In this document: one piece after another, positions 11,641-22,704 of the stretch
How the letters are laid out: every line of letters starts with the position of its first letter
How positions within the stretch are numbered: the stretch's first letter is position 1
Assembly: GCA_021018995.1 (NCBI GenBank)
Contig: CM037590.1
Location: 70,031,597-70,095,596 of the forward strand
From: Chloranthus sessilifolius
Taxonomy: Eukaryota > Streptophyta > Magnoliopsida > Chloranthales > Chloranthaceae
Length of the DNA: 64,000 bases
Direction of reading: 5' to 3'
The notes under the pieces: model-generated
What the model saw: only the letters and a program-made list of their open reading frames with translations
What the model was told of the DNA's origin: nothing
Databases searched by the model: none
Translations under genes and position numbers: made by a program

Positions 11641-12140
11641 AATTGAATCAGTGTGACCAGGTGAGACCGCACGTTCTCTCGTCCCCTATTTTGTTTGGCT
11701 CTGTCCAGCGTTATCGGCCATCATCCTGACCCTCAAAAGCGTGCAAGTTGTGATTTTATGACTCAACGACCACAACCCTTATAATGACATCTCTTCTTTT
11801 GTGATTGCTCAAAACCAACCTTCATTTTAGAGTTCATTCTGTCATTGTTGCTTGGCCTGCCTTTGGTGGCACATCGTATTGGATCTCACACTGTAATGTT
11901 TACATGGTCTTACAATGAAATTCCTTCGCTAGGCTAGAAGGAGTTGACCAAACAGAATGCGATGCTAGTCGCTCTTTCATTATCCTCTTCCGTTCTAATG
12001 GCCTCTACGCCTTCTAATAGTTTCGTCATCCCTTTCAATGTGTAATCCACCAAGTTATTCGATTTTATCCCTAACTAAATTAACTTCAGTCCGGCTTCTC
12101 TCACCTTCCATATTTTTATCGTAGAGACATAATTGGAATT
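11641..12140. other. No gene seen
   Basis: Unique-looking sequence between the GACGCTTC field and the Athila LTR. No ORF with domain similarity, no RNA gene and no clear repeat. Confidence 0.4.
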
Positions 12141-14497
12141 TGTTAAGCACTAAAAAATATAATTTTTCACCTCTTAACCTAGCCTTTACTACAACTTGGA
12201 GCCATTTAATAATCGTCTTTTGAGTGTGTTTTGTAGTTAATAATAATATTGTAGCTTAGTACAACTGTAATGCTTTGGAGGCCAACAAGAGAGAGATTTA
12301 AAGCCAAGGAGGGCAGTTGAGTTAAGAGCAAAGGATACACTATGGTGGTACACACCATAGTGAGCATTTGGAGTGCCTAAGTTGACCCTGGAAGTCCAGT
12401 GGATGAAAGAAAGTTGGACCCTAGCAGAGGAGACAACAGCAGCAGGATGTGCACAGTAGCAGTGAAGCACAAATGGACCCTCGCGCAGTTCAATTTGGCC
12501 AAAAAAGCCCCCTCATGCAGTTCTCGCAAAGCTCAAGCCTGCAGCATTTAGAAGCTCGCACAAATCTCGCTCGGTGCACTGCAGCAGACTTATAGCTTGC
12601 ATACATCTCGTGCAGCTCAAGAGGAGAGAGTGCTCTAGAAAATAATCTAGCATAGCTCTCACGTAGATCCCGTGCACTTCAAAGACAAAGCCAGCCATGT
12701 GAGAAGCGCATGTCATCCTAGCGATCATTCGCGCGAAGCTCAAAGTCTATCCTTGCGAGAACTTGGCAAGCGGTAATTCAGCCTAGCGACACCCTCGCGA
12801 CCTGTACCACCTGGAGGTTAGTTGCGCGAGCTATGCTAGTCAATGCAAAAGGCACCTCGCGAGGCTCCTGTAACTGAAATTCCAATCACGTGACAGCTTC
12901 ACGAGAGGCCAATATGTAGCACTCGTCCTCGCGAAGCTTGGGCTTCTGCTTTCTTAGTCCATACACAAGGACATTTTGGAGATTTCCCACTTCTAGAGCA
13001 CACACCCTGAGGCTCTAATCTGTTTCCCACATCCCAAGGCATCCAAGGGCCACAAATGGGCCATGACAATAGTGGCAAATGGGGCATTTCTCCTCTTCTC
13101 CTATTGGCCAGGGCAAGATACTTTTTTTGGACAATGTGTATATAAGCTGTAGTTTTGTGTAGAAACCATCTTTCCCTTAACCTAATTTGGCTGGGAGCTT
13201 GAGAGTGCTTAGGTCATTTAGGGTTAGGGTTAGGTCATCATTTTCCTTTTCTTCTTCCTTAGCTCAGCATGCCGGCTAAGATCTTTTGTAAGTAGATAGT
13301 TTACTTCAATTTATAATGGATTTTGTATAAACATTGGGAGCTGATTTGGGCTTTTACACTGGCTGCTGCCTTGAGGGCAAACATTGTAAGTTTTATTTTA
13401 AATTAATGCAATGCCATATTTATAGTTTAGTTGAATCTGCATGTCCTTGTGTTTCTCACATAGAGTTTTATAGGTTTGATGCACCCATGGCTGCTTGAGC
13501 TTGTAGTCTTGCAACCATGGTGGTAGCAATAGTTTTCTTGTTCTATCTCATCATCTGTGAGGAAGATAACCTCTGAGATAGCTTGTGACCATTTAAGTGG
13601 ACAGACTATAGCCCTAAGGCTAGTCTCAATCACAGATCTAAGATGGATTCTTCTTCTCTGCACTTGAGCTTGTAGCCAAGTGAGAGATAGTTACATAACC
13701 AAACTCTCCTTTATGCTGCAATGTCATCCTCAGTTCTTAGATCTGATATTCTGTAGAAATTGCAGACTTGTGAGTTGGGTCATTGCAAGCCTTTTGTAGC
13801 AAGGACCAACTGAGTCTAAGTCCCCATTCAGCCTCTGATTGTCTATAGTTTTTACTGGATGTTTAAGGGCTGATTGCTCCTATGGATGCATGAGCTTGTA
13901 GCCTTACAAACATAGTGTCTGCAATGGTGTTCATGCTCTGATTTGATCTATTGAATGGAGGAAATTCCTAGGATAGTCTGTGACCATTGAAGTGGACAAA
14001 CTGTAGCCTTAAGATCAATCCATTCCCTTGGGTTAGGTGAAAATTTTCTACCTAGCAGATGTGCTTGTAGCCATCTAAAGGATTGCTGTAGAGTCATTTC
14101 TAGATTTAAGTTGCATTACTGAGTTACTCTCACCTGCTTACTTCTCATCATTTTATCTTTATTTCAACAAACCACCATCACCCTTTCTTTAACTATAGTT
14201 TACTATTATGCTCTTAGTTTTAGTATAATTTAGTGACAACTCAAAACTCCCTTTCTTTAGGATTGCCAGATCTGGAGGCCTACTAAACAACCTTTGTGGT
14301 TCTAGATCAGGTTACCCTGTGGGACAACCTTTTTTTTATCAAAACTTGCTACAACAGGCCCTGGATCATGCAGGACTGTGTATTTTTAGATTGATGTTTT
14401 CATTCATTTTACTCCACCTTTTGATTTATTTTTGCCACCATATTTTTATCGCACATTTCTTACAATAATCAAGCAACATCTAAAAATAATCTCAACA
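12141..14497 (+). mobile_element. 5' LTR of an Athila-type Ty3/gypsy element
   Basis: Starts TGTTAAGCAC and ends CTCAACA, followed seven bases later by the primer binding site. At about 2.36 kb it is long, as in Athila. It contains a TATA box (TATATAAG at 13139-13146), a telomere-like TTTAGGGTTAGGGTTAGG run near 13217-13234, and two to three diverged internal modules with GAGCTTGTAGCC and TGTGACCATT(T/G)AAGTGGACA (about 13485-13640 and 13880-14025). The boundary was set by comparison with the inverted family member at 16209-18758. Confidence 0.8.
13139..13146 (+). promoter_or_regulatory. TATA box in the Athila LTR
   Basis: TATATAAG, conserved in the inverted LTR copy as CTTATATA near 17624. 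Transcription would start about 30 bp downstream, leaving a long leader before gag. Confidence 0.55.
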
Positions 14498-14503
14498 AGT
14501 TTT

Positions 14504-14520
14504 TGGCGCCGCTGTCGGGG
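14504..14520 (+). other. Primer binding site (tRNA-Asp type)
   Basis: TGGCGCCGCTGTCGGGG lies just after the LTR end at 14497. It matches, with one difference, the TGGCGCCGTTGTCGGGG primer site typical of Athila elements, complementary to the 3' end of tRNA-Asp. Confidence 0.85.
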
Positions 14521-14938
14521 ATCCTTGATCTAATTAGTGGACCTAAGTTTTTATTTTGTATGTTTATAAATTCATTTGTAACAGTTTTTGTGTTTGAATA
14601 AAAGTACTACCGAAAATTTTTGGTTTTTTACAGATCTGGAACAGCAGCAACAAGAGGAGTTAAAAGCTGCAACTGAAGCTTGCTTGGCTTAGTTTGCATC
14701 TCCTCTCCCTTGCTTTATGTTTCCTTTCTATCAAGGCCTTAAATTCTGCAGTAGTTTGTAGCAGTAGTGTAGTTGGTCATTTTTTTTAGTGTGCTGTAAG
14801 GGTTGGTATTACTTATTGTTTGTGTGTGTGCATGCTGGATAGAAGGTCCCTTAACTCTGACTTAGGACCTCCAAATCCTGAGATAGGGAGGGCCAAGTTG
14901 ACCTCACAAACCCCTCCTGATAATACTGAGTCAGCTGA

Positions 14939-16208
14939 GATGGGTGAATAACAAAGAACCTTAAAGGAATTCAATGCACCAGGGGTATATGCATCCCCTT
15001 TCTGCATTCAATTCCCTGATGTTCAAGGAAATTATAAGATCAAATCATCAATCATCCAAATGCTGCCTTCATTTTATGGGCTAAGTAAAGAGGATCCCTA
15101 TAAGCATATTGATGGGCTCCTTGCCTTATGCACTACATTCAATATTGCTGGCTTGGGAGAAGAAGCCACCAAACTGAGGCTTTTTCCTTTTTCACTAAAG
15201 GACAGAGCCATAACTTGTCTCTCCATGCTCCAAACCAATAGTATACAATCATGGAATGATCTCAAACGCCAGTTTTTGACTAAATTTTTTCCTATGTCTA
15301 AAATCAGCTAATTCAGGAAGAGCATAATTTCCTTTTCTCAATTCCCAACTAAGGATTTTCATCAAGCATGGGAAAGGTTTAAAGAGCTATTAAAGTAATG
15401 TCCCCACCACCAAACTCCTAAGTGGCACCTTGTCCAGAGCTTCTACCAAGGAATTGATCCCAAGAGCAGGGATATGGTGGATGCCTCATGTGGGGTCACT
15501 TACCTCCATAAGATAGCTGATGAGGACTAGGAACTTTGTGATATTATCAATGAGAATTCCATAAAGCAAGAGTCTCTGTCCCAAAACGGCATTGAGATTC
15601 CTGTTAAAATGGGGAAAGAAGTTACTTCTAGAGGGAAGATGTATGAAGTGAATGTGCACAATGACCTGGAAAGAAAGGTGGATAGCCTGACCATGAAATT
15701 TGATAAACTAATGGGTGTGATGCAGCCTAAACTGACTGTACAAGTGGAAGAGGCATGTCTGATATGCCAGTCTCCCACACTCACTTGAGGAATGTCCATC
15801 AATAGGTCAATATCCTGAATTTGTCATGGAACATGTTGCTGCTCATATGGACAACAGTCTGCTGGGTATTAATAGAGAAACCACCCCAATTTGAGGTGGA
15901 GACAAAACACATATCAGCAACCCCAACAGTAGCAGCTGACACTACCATATAGGCCACAGCAACAGCAACATTATAACCAGGGTTTTGTGCCTAGACAACC
16001 CTATCATCAGTCAGTCCCACAACAGAACCAATTGTCTTTGCCACCACCCCAGCCTAGAACCCCATCTTTTGAGGAACAAGTTTTTTCCTCATTGCAAAAC
16101 CTTAGTTCCTTATCTCAAACTGTGAACTCTCATAGTCAAAGTATAAAGAAAATTAAAGACCAGCTTGGTAAAATCTCTAACGCTTTGGCCAAGAGAGAAG
16201 AGGGCCGG
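14939..16208 (+). pseudogene. Athila-type gag, N-terminal and middle part, broken
   Basis: Retrotransposon gag, which packages element RNA in cytoplasmic particles. The best segment, 15060-15311, has MLPSFYGLSKEDPYKHID and LRLFPFSLKDRA, the Athila gag core. Downstream are FHQAWERFKELLK, SFYQGIDPKSRDMVDASCG, a zinc-knuckle-like CLICQSPTHSLEECP, and a Gln/Pro-rich stretch reaching KIKDQLGKISNALAKREEG at 16200. Stops occur at 14949 (TAA), 15309 (TAA), 15396 (TAA) and 15528 (TAG), where glutamine is the expected residue in most cases, together with a frameshift near 15785 and others after 15890. The ORF is cut at 16208 by an inverted LTR and resumes near 18766. Confidence 0.8.
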
Positions 16209-18758
16209 TGTTAATATATTTCAGATGCTTGCTGCTATTTTATTTAAAAATAGTGGAGAAGACAAATCAAGAGTGAAGAGATAGAAATGGGGTTACCACA
16301 ACAGTCTAAAATAACATAGTCCTGCAAGATCCAGAGTTGTTGTAGCAAGTTTTGAGTAAGAGTTTGTCCCATAGAGATGATTGATCTTTAACCACACAGG
16401 GGTTATTTTAGTAAGCCCTTCAGATCTGGCTACAGATCTAGCAATCCTAAAAAGGGAGTTTAAGTGTCACAACTAATCTACTAAAAACACAAAGTACAAT
16501 CCTAAACTATAGAAAGGGTTTAAAGAAGGGTGATGATGGTTGTGTGGCAAATAAGGATAAAATTATGAGAAGTAAGCAGCTTTGAGTAAATCAGCTATGC
16601 AACTCAGGTTTAGGGCTGATTCTGCAGGAATCCTTCTGAAGGCTACAAGCACATCAGCAAGGTAAAAGAATCTAAGTAACCTTATAATCTAGACTCCTCC
16701 TAAGGTTATAACCTGTCCACTTAAATGGCCACAGAATATCCAATAGAGGAGGTTTAATCACTTGAAGGGATTGATCCTAAGGCTATAATTTGTTCACTTA
16801 AATGGTCACAGACTATCCAAGAGATTTACTCCCAACAATGGGTTAAATCAGAATAGGGAAACCATTGCAGACACTATGTTTATCAGGCTGTAAGCACAGG
16901 CATCCATAGGAGCAATCAGTTCTCAAGATTAGGTTGAAATCACCTCAAATCAAGGGCCAAAAGGGGCTTTAGACTCAGCTGGTCATTACTACAAAAGGCC
17001 TACAATGACCCAACTCACAACTCTGTAATTTCTATAACCAAATCAGATCTGCAATCTGATGATGGCATTGCAAACAGAGGGTAGTTTGGTTTTACACCAT
17101 CTCTCACAGATCTATGATTTAAACTCCTCTTAAGGTTATAATCTGTTCACTTAAATGGTCACAAACTATCCAAGGGAGAGGGTTCAATTACAGAGGCCTG
17201 AGACAGAATAATAAGCCTGTTGTTGTAACCATTATTGCAAGGTAAAACAGCTCAAACAACAATGGGGGTCTCAAATCTATAGGCATCTATGTATAAATCC
17301 AATAGATTTCTATGCAAGGAAAACATAGAGACTACAGATCTAATTAAAGCAATAAAACTAACAAAATTGTAAAAGAATCTTACAATCCATGCCCTCAAAG
17401 GCAACAGCCTGTGCAACACCCCAAATCAACTCCCAATGTTCTAAACAATAGCCATTACAAAACCAAAATGCATTATTGTTGCTTAAAGGAGTTAGCCAGG
17501 AAGTGTTGGACTAAGAAAGAAGAAAAGAAAAATGGAAGAAATGATCTAACCCTAACCCTAATCTGCTAGAGCTCTCAGCTGACTGAGGCTGAAAGAAAGA
17601 TCGATTTCTAAACTAGATTCTAGCTTATATACTCAGTCACTAATGCCTTCGCCAATAGAGAAGAAAACCCTAATTTCATTACATGTGTGGCTCCTTTGCA
17701 GCCCTTCGATGCCTCGAGATGTGTGTAAATAGATCAAGGCCTCGAGATGTGTGCCCTAGACCTAGGAGAAATCTCTAAAATATCCCTGAGTATGGAATGA
17801 GAAATGGGAACCTGAGCTTCGCGCGGGTGTTGTAGCATGAATTCCCAATTTGCGTGGCTCTTCGCACAGTTGATGTTATAATTAACAGGGCATCGCGAAG
17901 ATACATTTGCAGTGAATGGTCTCAACTCGCACAGTAGAGCTTCAGGCGATTCCCATTGCGAGGGTCTTGCGTAGATGGTTGGAGCTCGCGAGGATCCCTA
18001 CATATTGAATGGCCAACTCGCGTGGATGGGCTTAGAACTTTACGAGATTGCTCGCCAAGATGGAACAACTTACATTGCGCGGTTGGCTCTGTCTTTTAAG
18101 CGAGAGGTTTCTTGGAACTCTCTCTCCTTTTGAGCTACGCGAGAGGTTTCCTAGAACTCTCTCTCCTTTTGAGCTACGTGAGAGCTACGCGAGCGGCTGG
18201 AATCTTTTGTATACATGAGCAACATGAGAACTTCACGCACAACAATTTTAAGTTATGATCCCTACAAAAGCTTCATGAGATAGATTTCTGAAGTCCTTGT
18301 GCCCTTTAACTATGCGAGTTTCGCGTGAGCATACTTTATGCTGCAGGTTCTAACCTCGCGAGGGGCTGGCTAGGTTGCTTCTGGATGAGTTGAGTTGTGC
18401 GAGAACCTTACTCCGACTGCCTGAGGCTACTTTCTACTTCACTGCTGCAGTGCACATGCTGCTGCAACTATCTTCTCTGCTCAAGTCCAACTTTCTCTCA
18501 TCTGTTGGACTTCCTGGGCCCACTTAGGCAACCAAAAATGATCACCATGGTGTGTACCACCATGGCATTCCATTTGCTCTTCACTCAGCAGCCACCCTTG
18601 GCTTGAATTCTCTCTTTTTAGCCTTAAAAGCATGGACTGTTGTATTAAAACCTGCAATGTTATTCTTAACTACAAAACACACTTCAAATGCACTTGTTAG
18701 ATGGCTACAAGGAATAGTAAAGGCTAGGTTAAGAGGTGGAAAATAATATTTTTCAACA
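16209..18758 (-). mobile_element. Inverted Athila-family LTR inside gag
   Basis: Reverse-complement relative of the 12141-14497 LTR, read as TGTTGAAAAATATTA...ATATTAACA on the minus strand. It shares the end sequences, the CACCTCTTAACCTAGCCTTTAC block, the TATA region (CTTATATA near 17624), the CTAACCCTAACCCTAA run near 17549, and three copies of the TTCACTTAAATGGTCACA module (near 16721, 16794 and 17146). At about 2.55 kb it is somewhat longer than the plus copy and clearly diverged. No internal region accompanies it, so it looks like a solo LTR. The flanks (GCCGG, CATAA) do not form an exact 5-bp duplication. Confidence 0.75.
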
Positions 18759-18765
18759 CATAATA

Positions 18766-19248
18766 GCAGGCTGCCAAGTCAACCCATGAACAATCTAAAG
18801 GATCATTATATGATTGGAGAAGGCTCCTCAACTCATGAGGAGGCTAAGGCAATCACTGCCCTAAGGAGTGGTAAGGTGGTGGATAACTAGGTAGGAAAGG
18901 AGAAAATGAAGGAGAATGAATGTGCAAAGGAGAGCTTGAACTCCATTCCTACTGATGAGCGGAAGGAGTACAATAATGAGACTAATTTTAAGCCCCAACA
19001 AAACCAAAAAAATGAGAAAAATAAATAGCAAATTTTTTTTTGATGAAATGATATGCTTGTAGCTGAGGCACCAGCAATATCACAGTTGCCATTTCCCCAT
19101 GCACTTACTGGCCCATCTCCTTTTGATAAGGGGAATGCCCAGATGGAAGAAATGCTAGAGAATTTCAAGTAAGTTAAGATCAATTTACTGCTGCTTGATG
19201 TCATCAAATAGGTCCCAGCCTATGCCAAGTTTCTCAAAGACCTGTGTA
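18766..19248 (+). pseudogene. Athila-type gag, C-terminal part
   Basis: Continues the gag reading after the inverted LTR: RLPSQPMNNLKD, then EEAKAITALRSGKVVDN, the conserved Athila linker between gag and protease. An in-frame TAG sits at 18888-18890, where Gln is expected. A Lys/Glu-rich stretch follows. PFPHALTGPSPFDKGNAQMEE, near 19090-19150, matches the segment before the protease. Further stops near 18888, 19026 and 19170 show decay. Confidence 0.7.
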
Positions 19249-19274
19249 CACAAAAGAGAAAGGTAAGGATCTAT

Positions 19275-19961
19275 TTGTCCAAGAAGGTATTTACAGCAGA
19301 AACAGTCAAAAATGTGTTGTCTATAGCCACACCTTCAAAATTGCAAGACCCAGGAGAACCTATTATCCCTTGTGTTATTGGAGACCACACCATATGCAAG
19401 GCACTCTTGGACTTGGGAGCCAGTGTCAACCTGCTGCCATATTTAGTATATGAACAGGTAGGTTTGGGGGAGCTTAAACCAACTCCTATTGTGCTTCAGC
19501 TGATTGACAAGTCTGAGAGGAGGCCTATGGGTATGGTTGAGGATGTGCTGGTGGAGGTGGACAAGTTATTTTACCCAGCTGATTTTTTGGTCTTAGATAT
19601 AGAACCTTCAAAAAGCAGCACCCCAATTCCTGTGATCTTGGGCAGGCCATTCTTGGCCATAGCCAATGCCAGCATTCAATGCAGGTCTTGGGTGATGAAG
19701 GTTACCTTTGGAAACATGAAGGTCAAATTAAATGTGTACAATACTGCAAAGCAACCTCAGCTGGACCATGATGACTGTTTTACAGTGGATGTACTAGAGG
19801 ACCTAGTTGAGGAGAATTTATCCAATCTGTTGGATTGGGATAAAGTTTTTTATGATTTGGAAAGTGTGTGGACTGAGGTTCAGGAGGAGGCCCAAAATTA
19901 CAGTAATGAAGACATCAACACAATAGAGTCTTCAATGGGCCTAGTGCAGCATTCCACCTAG
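19275..19961 (+). CDS. Athila-type aspartic protease region of pol
   Basis: A 228-residue open frame. The protease motif ALLDLGASVNLLP lies at residues 44-56 (D46 in DLGAS, the Athila variant of the usual D[ST]G), and the flap/C-terminal ILGRPFLAIANA at about residues 120-131. This enzyme cleaves the gag-pol polyprotein inside the particle. It is the only stretch of this element without an internal stop. The assigned ATG is simply the first Met in the frame, since the natural protein is part of a polyprotein. It continues as a linker toward RT, closed by a TAG at 19959. Confidence 0.8.
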   Translation: MSKKVFTAETVKNVLSIATPSKLQDPGEPIIPCVIGDHTICKALLDLGASVNLLPYLVYEQVGLGELKPTPIVLQLIDKSERRPMGMVEDVLVEVDKLFYPADFLVLDIEPSKSSTPIPVILGRPFLAIANASIQCRSWVMKVTFGNMKVKLNVYNTAKQPQLDHDDCFTVDVLEDLVEENLSNLLDWDKVFYDLESVWTEVQEEAQNYSNEDINTIESSMGLVQHST

Positions 19962-20029
19962 AAACCCATATTACTGCCCTTACCTCAAACGTCCAAGGCA
20001 CCTTTATTGCCATCTATAGAGAGTTCACC

Positions 20030-20325
20030 TGATCTGGAGCTTAAACAATTGCTAGACACATTAAAATATATTTTTTTGGGGTAGGACAACAAACTTTCTG
20101 TGATCATCTCTTCCTCTCTTACTAGTGAGCAGGTAGAGAAATTATTATGGGTGCTCAGGAGACACAAGAAAGCAATAGGCTGGACAATAGCAGATTTAGG
20201 GGGGATTGATCCATCAGTTTGCATGCACAAGATACATCTAGAAGAGGGTTTCAAACCCTCAAGGGAAATACAGAGGAAACTGAATCCTCATATGCAAGAG
20301 GTGGTCTTAAAGGAGGTGGTGACAC
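20030..20325 (+). pseudogene. Start of Athila reverse transcriptase, truncated
   Basis: LKQLLDTLKYIFLG, a TAG at about 20083 (Glu expected), then VIISSSLTSEQVEKLL, HKKAIGWTIADLGGIDPSVC and KPSREIQRKLNPHMQEVVLKEV, matching the region just before RT motif 1. Similarity stops at KEVV near 20320. All catalytic RT motifs, including the YxDD box, are missing, as is RNase H. Confidence 0.8.
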
Positions 20326-20341
20326 AGTGGGGAACACTCAC

Positions 20342-21157
20342 AAACACGCCTTCATAATCATTGCAACCGAATACTACACCAAATGAGCAGAAGCAGAGTC
20401 ATATGTTAAAATTACTGCTTTAACACTCATGAAGTTTATTGTTCGGAACATCATCACAAGGTTTGGAGTCCCTAGAATATTCGTCACAAACAATGGATTG
20501 TAATTCATTGCAGAGAAGATGAAGAAACTATGCAAGAGATAAGACATCGATCTACACCACTCATCACCATTTTACCCCCAAGGAAATGGACAAGCATAGG
20601 CCACGAACAAATATTAATCCAAATTCTAAAATGAACAGTGGAGATCTCAGCAATGGAACCGATTGGCCTGAGTGACTATCAGAGACACTCTGGGCTTATA
20701 TGACCTCTATTTGCATGGCTATCGGCCAAACCCCTTATCTCCTCACGTACATGATGGAGGCAATCTTACCATACAAAATACAAATACTATCCCTGTGTAT
20801 TCAACTTGATGATCAGCTATCCATAGACGAGAGGAGGGTTTCTCTACTCACAAGTTAGAACAACTCGATGAGATACGTCTAAGAGCAGCAAATCGTGCAC
20901 AAGTATATCAAAGGAGAGTGGCCAGGGCCTATGATAAGAAAGTCTTTAAATGAACCTTCCAAATTGGAGAGTTAGTCTTGAAGAAGATCATGCCCTCCAA
21001 GCATGCTCACCCTAAAGGGATGTTGAAGCCAAACTGGGAAGGACCGTATGTTATAGCAGTTGCGTATCCGAGAAATGCATACAAGCTGGTGAACCAGGAT
21101 GGGGAGGAACTTCCTAACCCGTGGAACACCATGTATCTTAGAAAATACTATCCTTAG
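20342..21157 (+). pseudogene. Tat/Ogre-like integrase, C-terminal two thirds, inactive
   Basis: Integrase inserts the element cDNA into chromosomal DNA. The frame 20342-21157 starts inside the core (HAFIIIATEYYTK), continues through RFGVPRIFVTNNGL, SSPFYPQGNGQA and ATNK, and ends with FQIGELVLKKIMPSKHAHPK, LKPNWEGPYVI and WNTMYLRKYYP before a TAG at 21155. The HHCC zinc finger and first catalytic Asp are absent. The second catalytic Asp (normally TDNG) reads TNNG, and the catalytic Glu of GQAE is a TAG. Several more stops (TGG to TGA, CAA to TAA) are present. It is fused directly to the truncated Athila RT at about 20325-20341, so it comes from a different element. Confidence 0.85.
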
Positions 21158-22363
21158 CACCATGATCGTCATATCACATAGTCGGACACACACACCTACA
21201 CCTACCGCCCTCGTAGTCTTCAGGACCCATTCACCAGTCATTCGTCGTTATTTTCGAGAATATCCTTCGAAGTTTTCTGACACATTGCCCACCTTCTTAC
21301 TCAGGCAATTTGATCAAAAGGACTAGTAGAATACTCAATATCTTTTAAAAGCATAGTTAATACCTGACTCTCACTCCTTCCCCCGCCATTGGAGGAGATG
21401 TTAGAGCACAAAAAATAAAGATCTTAGGCTTAATCAAAACTCATTATTCTTGCGTTAGCAGGCTGCTTTCAAAATATATATACATGCTTCAAGTGAGATA
21501 AAAGTGAGACATCAAAAGGGAGAGATAATAGAAGCATACTTGAGTGAGAGCAATACGACGAATGAACAAGTCAATGAGCCTAGGGAAGCATAAGCAAACT
21601 GTGAGGACATTCTTAGCAACTATGTTAGGAAAGTATAAGCAAGATGTGAGAGCCTCCCTGGTGCCTCTATACTACTAGATATCGTCGTAAGGTGGCGGGA
21701 GGAGGACTTACCCCTGCTAACCATAGAATATGAGATTTTGATGGTGCCAAAACATGACGGAGAGCTCAATCATGACACCACATCCGACCTGAGAAGAAAA
21801 CTTTTACTTATCTCTTTTAAAGTTGTTAAGCAAAAAACTGTCCCTACATCACTAAGCCTTATCCCTCTTTCACCCTTAATTTTACTTTCGAAACATGAGT
21901 CAAAGCCTTTCCGAGGATATTTACAAAAATAAAATCGAAAACTCCTGAATGATGACTGATGCAATCACCTACCACCTACTGCTCGCCCCGACTATGCGAT
22001 ATGATGACCACTGTCAAAGGGAAAACCCGACACATGATTGATATAACTGAACGCCCTCTTTCGACTAACTCATCAAACACACGCATCCCTCTACATAGAC
22101 CCAGGTACTCACTCAAGAAAGCTCTATCATATTTCGACACTAGGGCATTTTTATTTTGAAGAAGGAATCACCTCAGGCCCCCTGCTTAGCTGTAGTTGGA
22201 TGCAAAACAATAAGGTCATCACTCAAGGAAGATTGTCGAACATACTACACTGCCTACCCTATCATGCTCCTACACTGGAGCATCTTTTGGTTTTAGAATT
22301 TTCTTTTAGTACTTGGCTTTCCCTGTTGCATTATTTTCCTGTCCTTGTAATAAAAAATAGTAG

Positions 22364-22400
<37 letters not shown>

Positions 22401-22640
22401 ACAAAAAAAAAGAGACAATGATACTTCCCTTTGTTACCAAATTCCGGTTTGAGATGCCTCCCCCGCTTGACAAATAGCAAGGGGGAAAATAAGATTACTG
22501 ACAAACTTTGTTTCCCTGTGTAGACACAAGCAAACTTCAACTATTATTGGGTCAACTCAAGGAACATCCAAGTCCCAATAACAGATGATGGTGCCTAAGC
22601 AAACAACTAAAGCATGGAAGGTAAAGGAAAAGCGCAAAGA
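21158..22640 (+). mobile_element. Integrase-to-antisense-PMD spacer of the Tat-like element
   Basis: Non-coding, with a (TA)n run at about 22367-22398. The block 21541-21810 (GAGCAATACGACGAATGAAC through GGTGGCGGGAGGAGGAC to CCTGAGAAGAAA) matches, in reverse complement, the block at about 45.72-45.97 kb in the minus-strand array. This shows that this element and the array are the same family. Small ORFs here show no domain. Confidence 0.65.
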
Positions 22641-22687
22641 GGTACGCCTGAACCAAAAATTTCTATATATCAATTTTTTTTACATAA

Positions 22688-22704
22688 GTCACCGGGGGCA
22701 TACC
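22688..22704 (-). promoter_or_regulatory. 3' hairpin motif of the antisense PMD transcript
   Basis: Read on the minus strand: GGTATGCCCCCGGTGAC, in which GGGGG-TATG-CCCCC forms a five-pair stem with a TATG loop. The same motif with changed but still pairing bases ends the units at 27372-27388 and 45007-45023. It lies just past the last PMD exon, in what would be the 3' UTR. Confidence 0.55.

Noticed and set aside
13217..13234. Telomere repeat (TTTAGGG)n
   Set aside because: Only two to three heptamer-like units, also present in reverse near 17549 because the inverted LTR is homologous. It is part of the Athila LTR, not an interstitial telomere.
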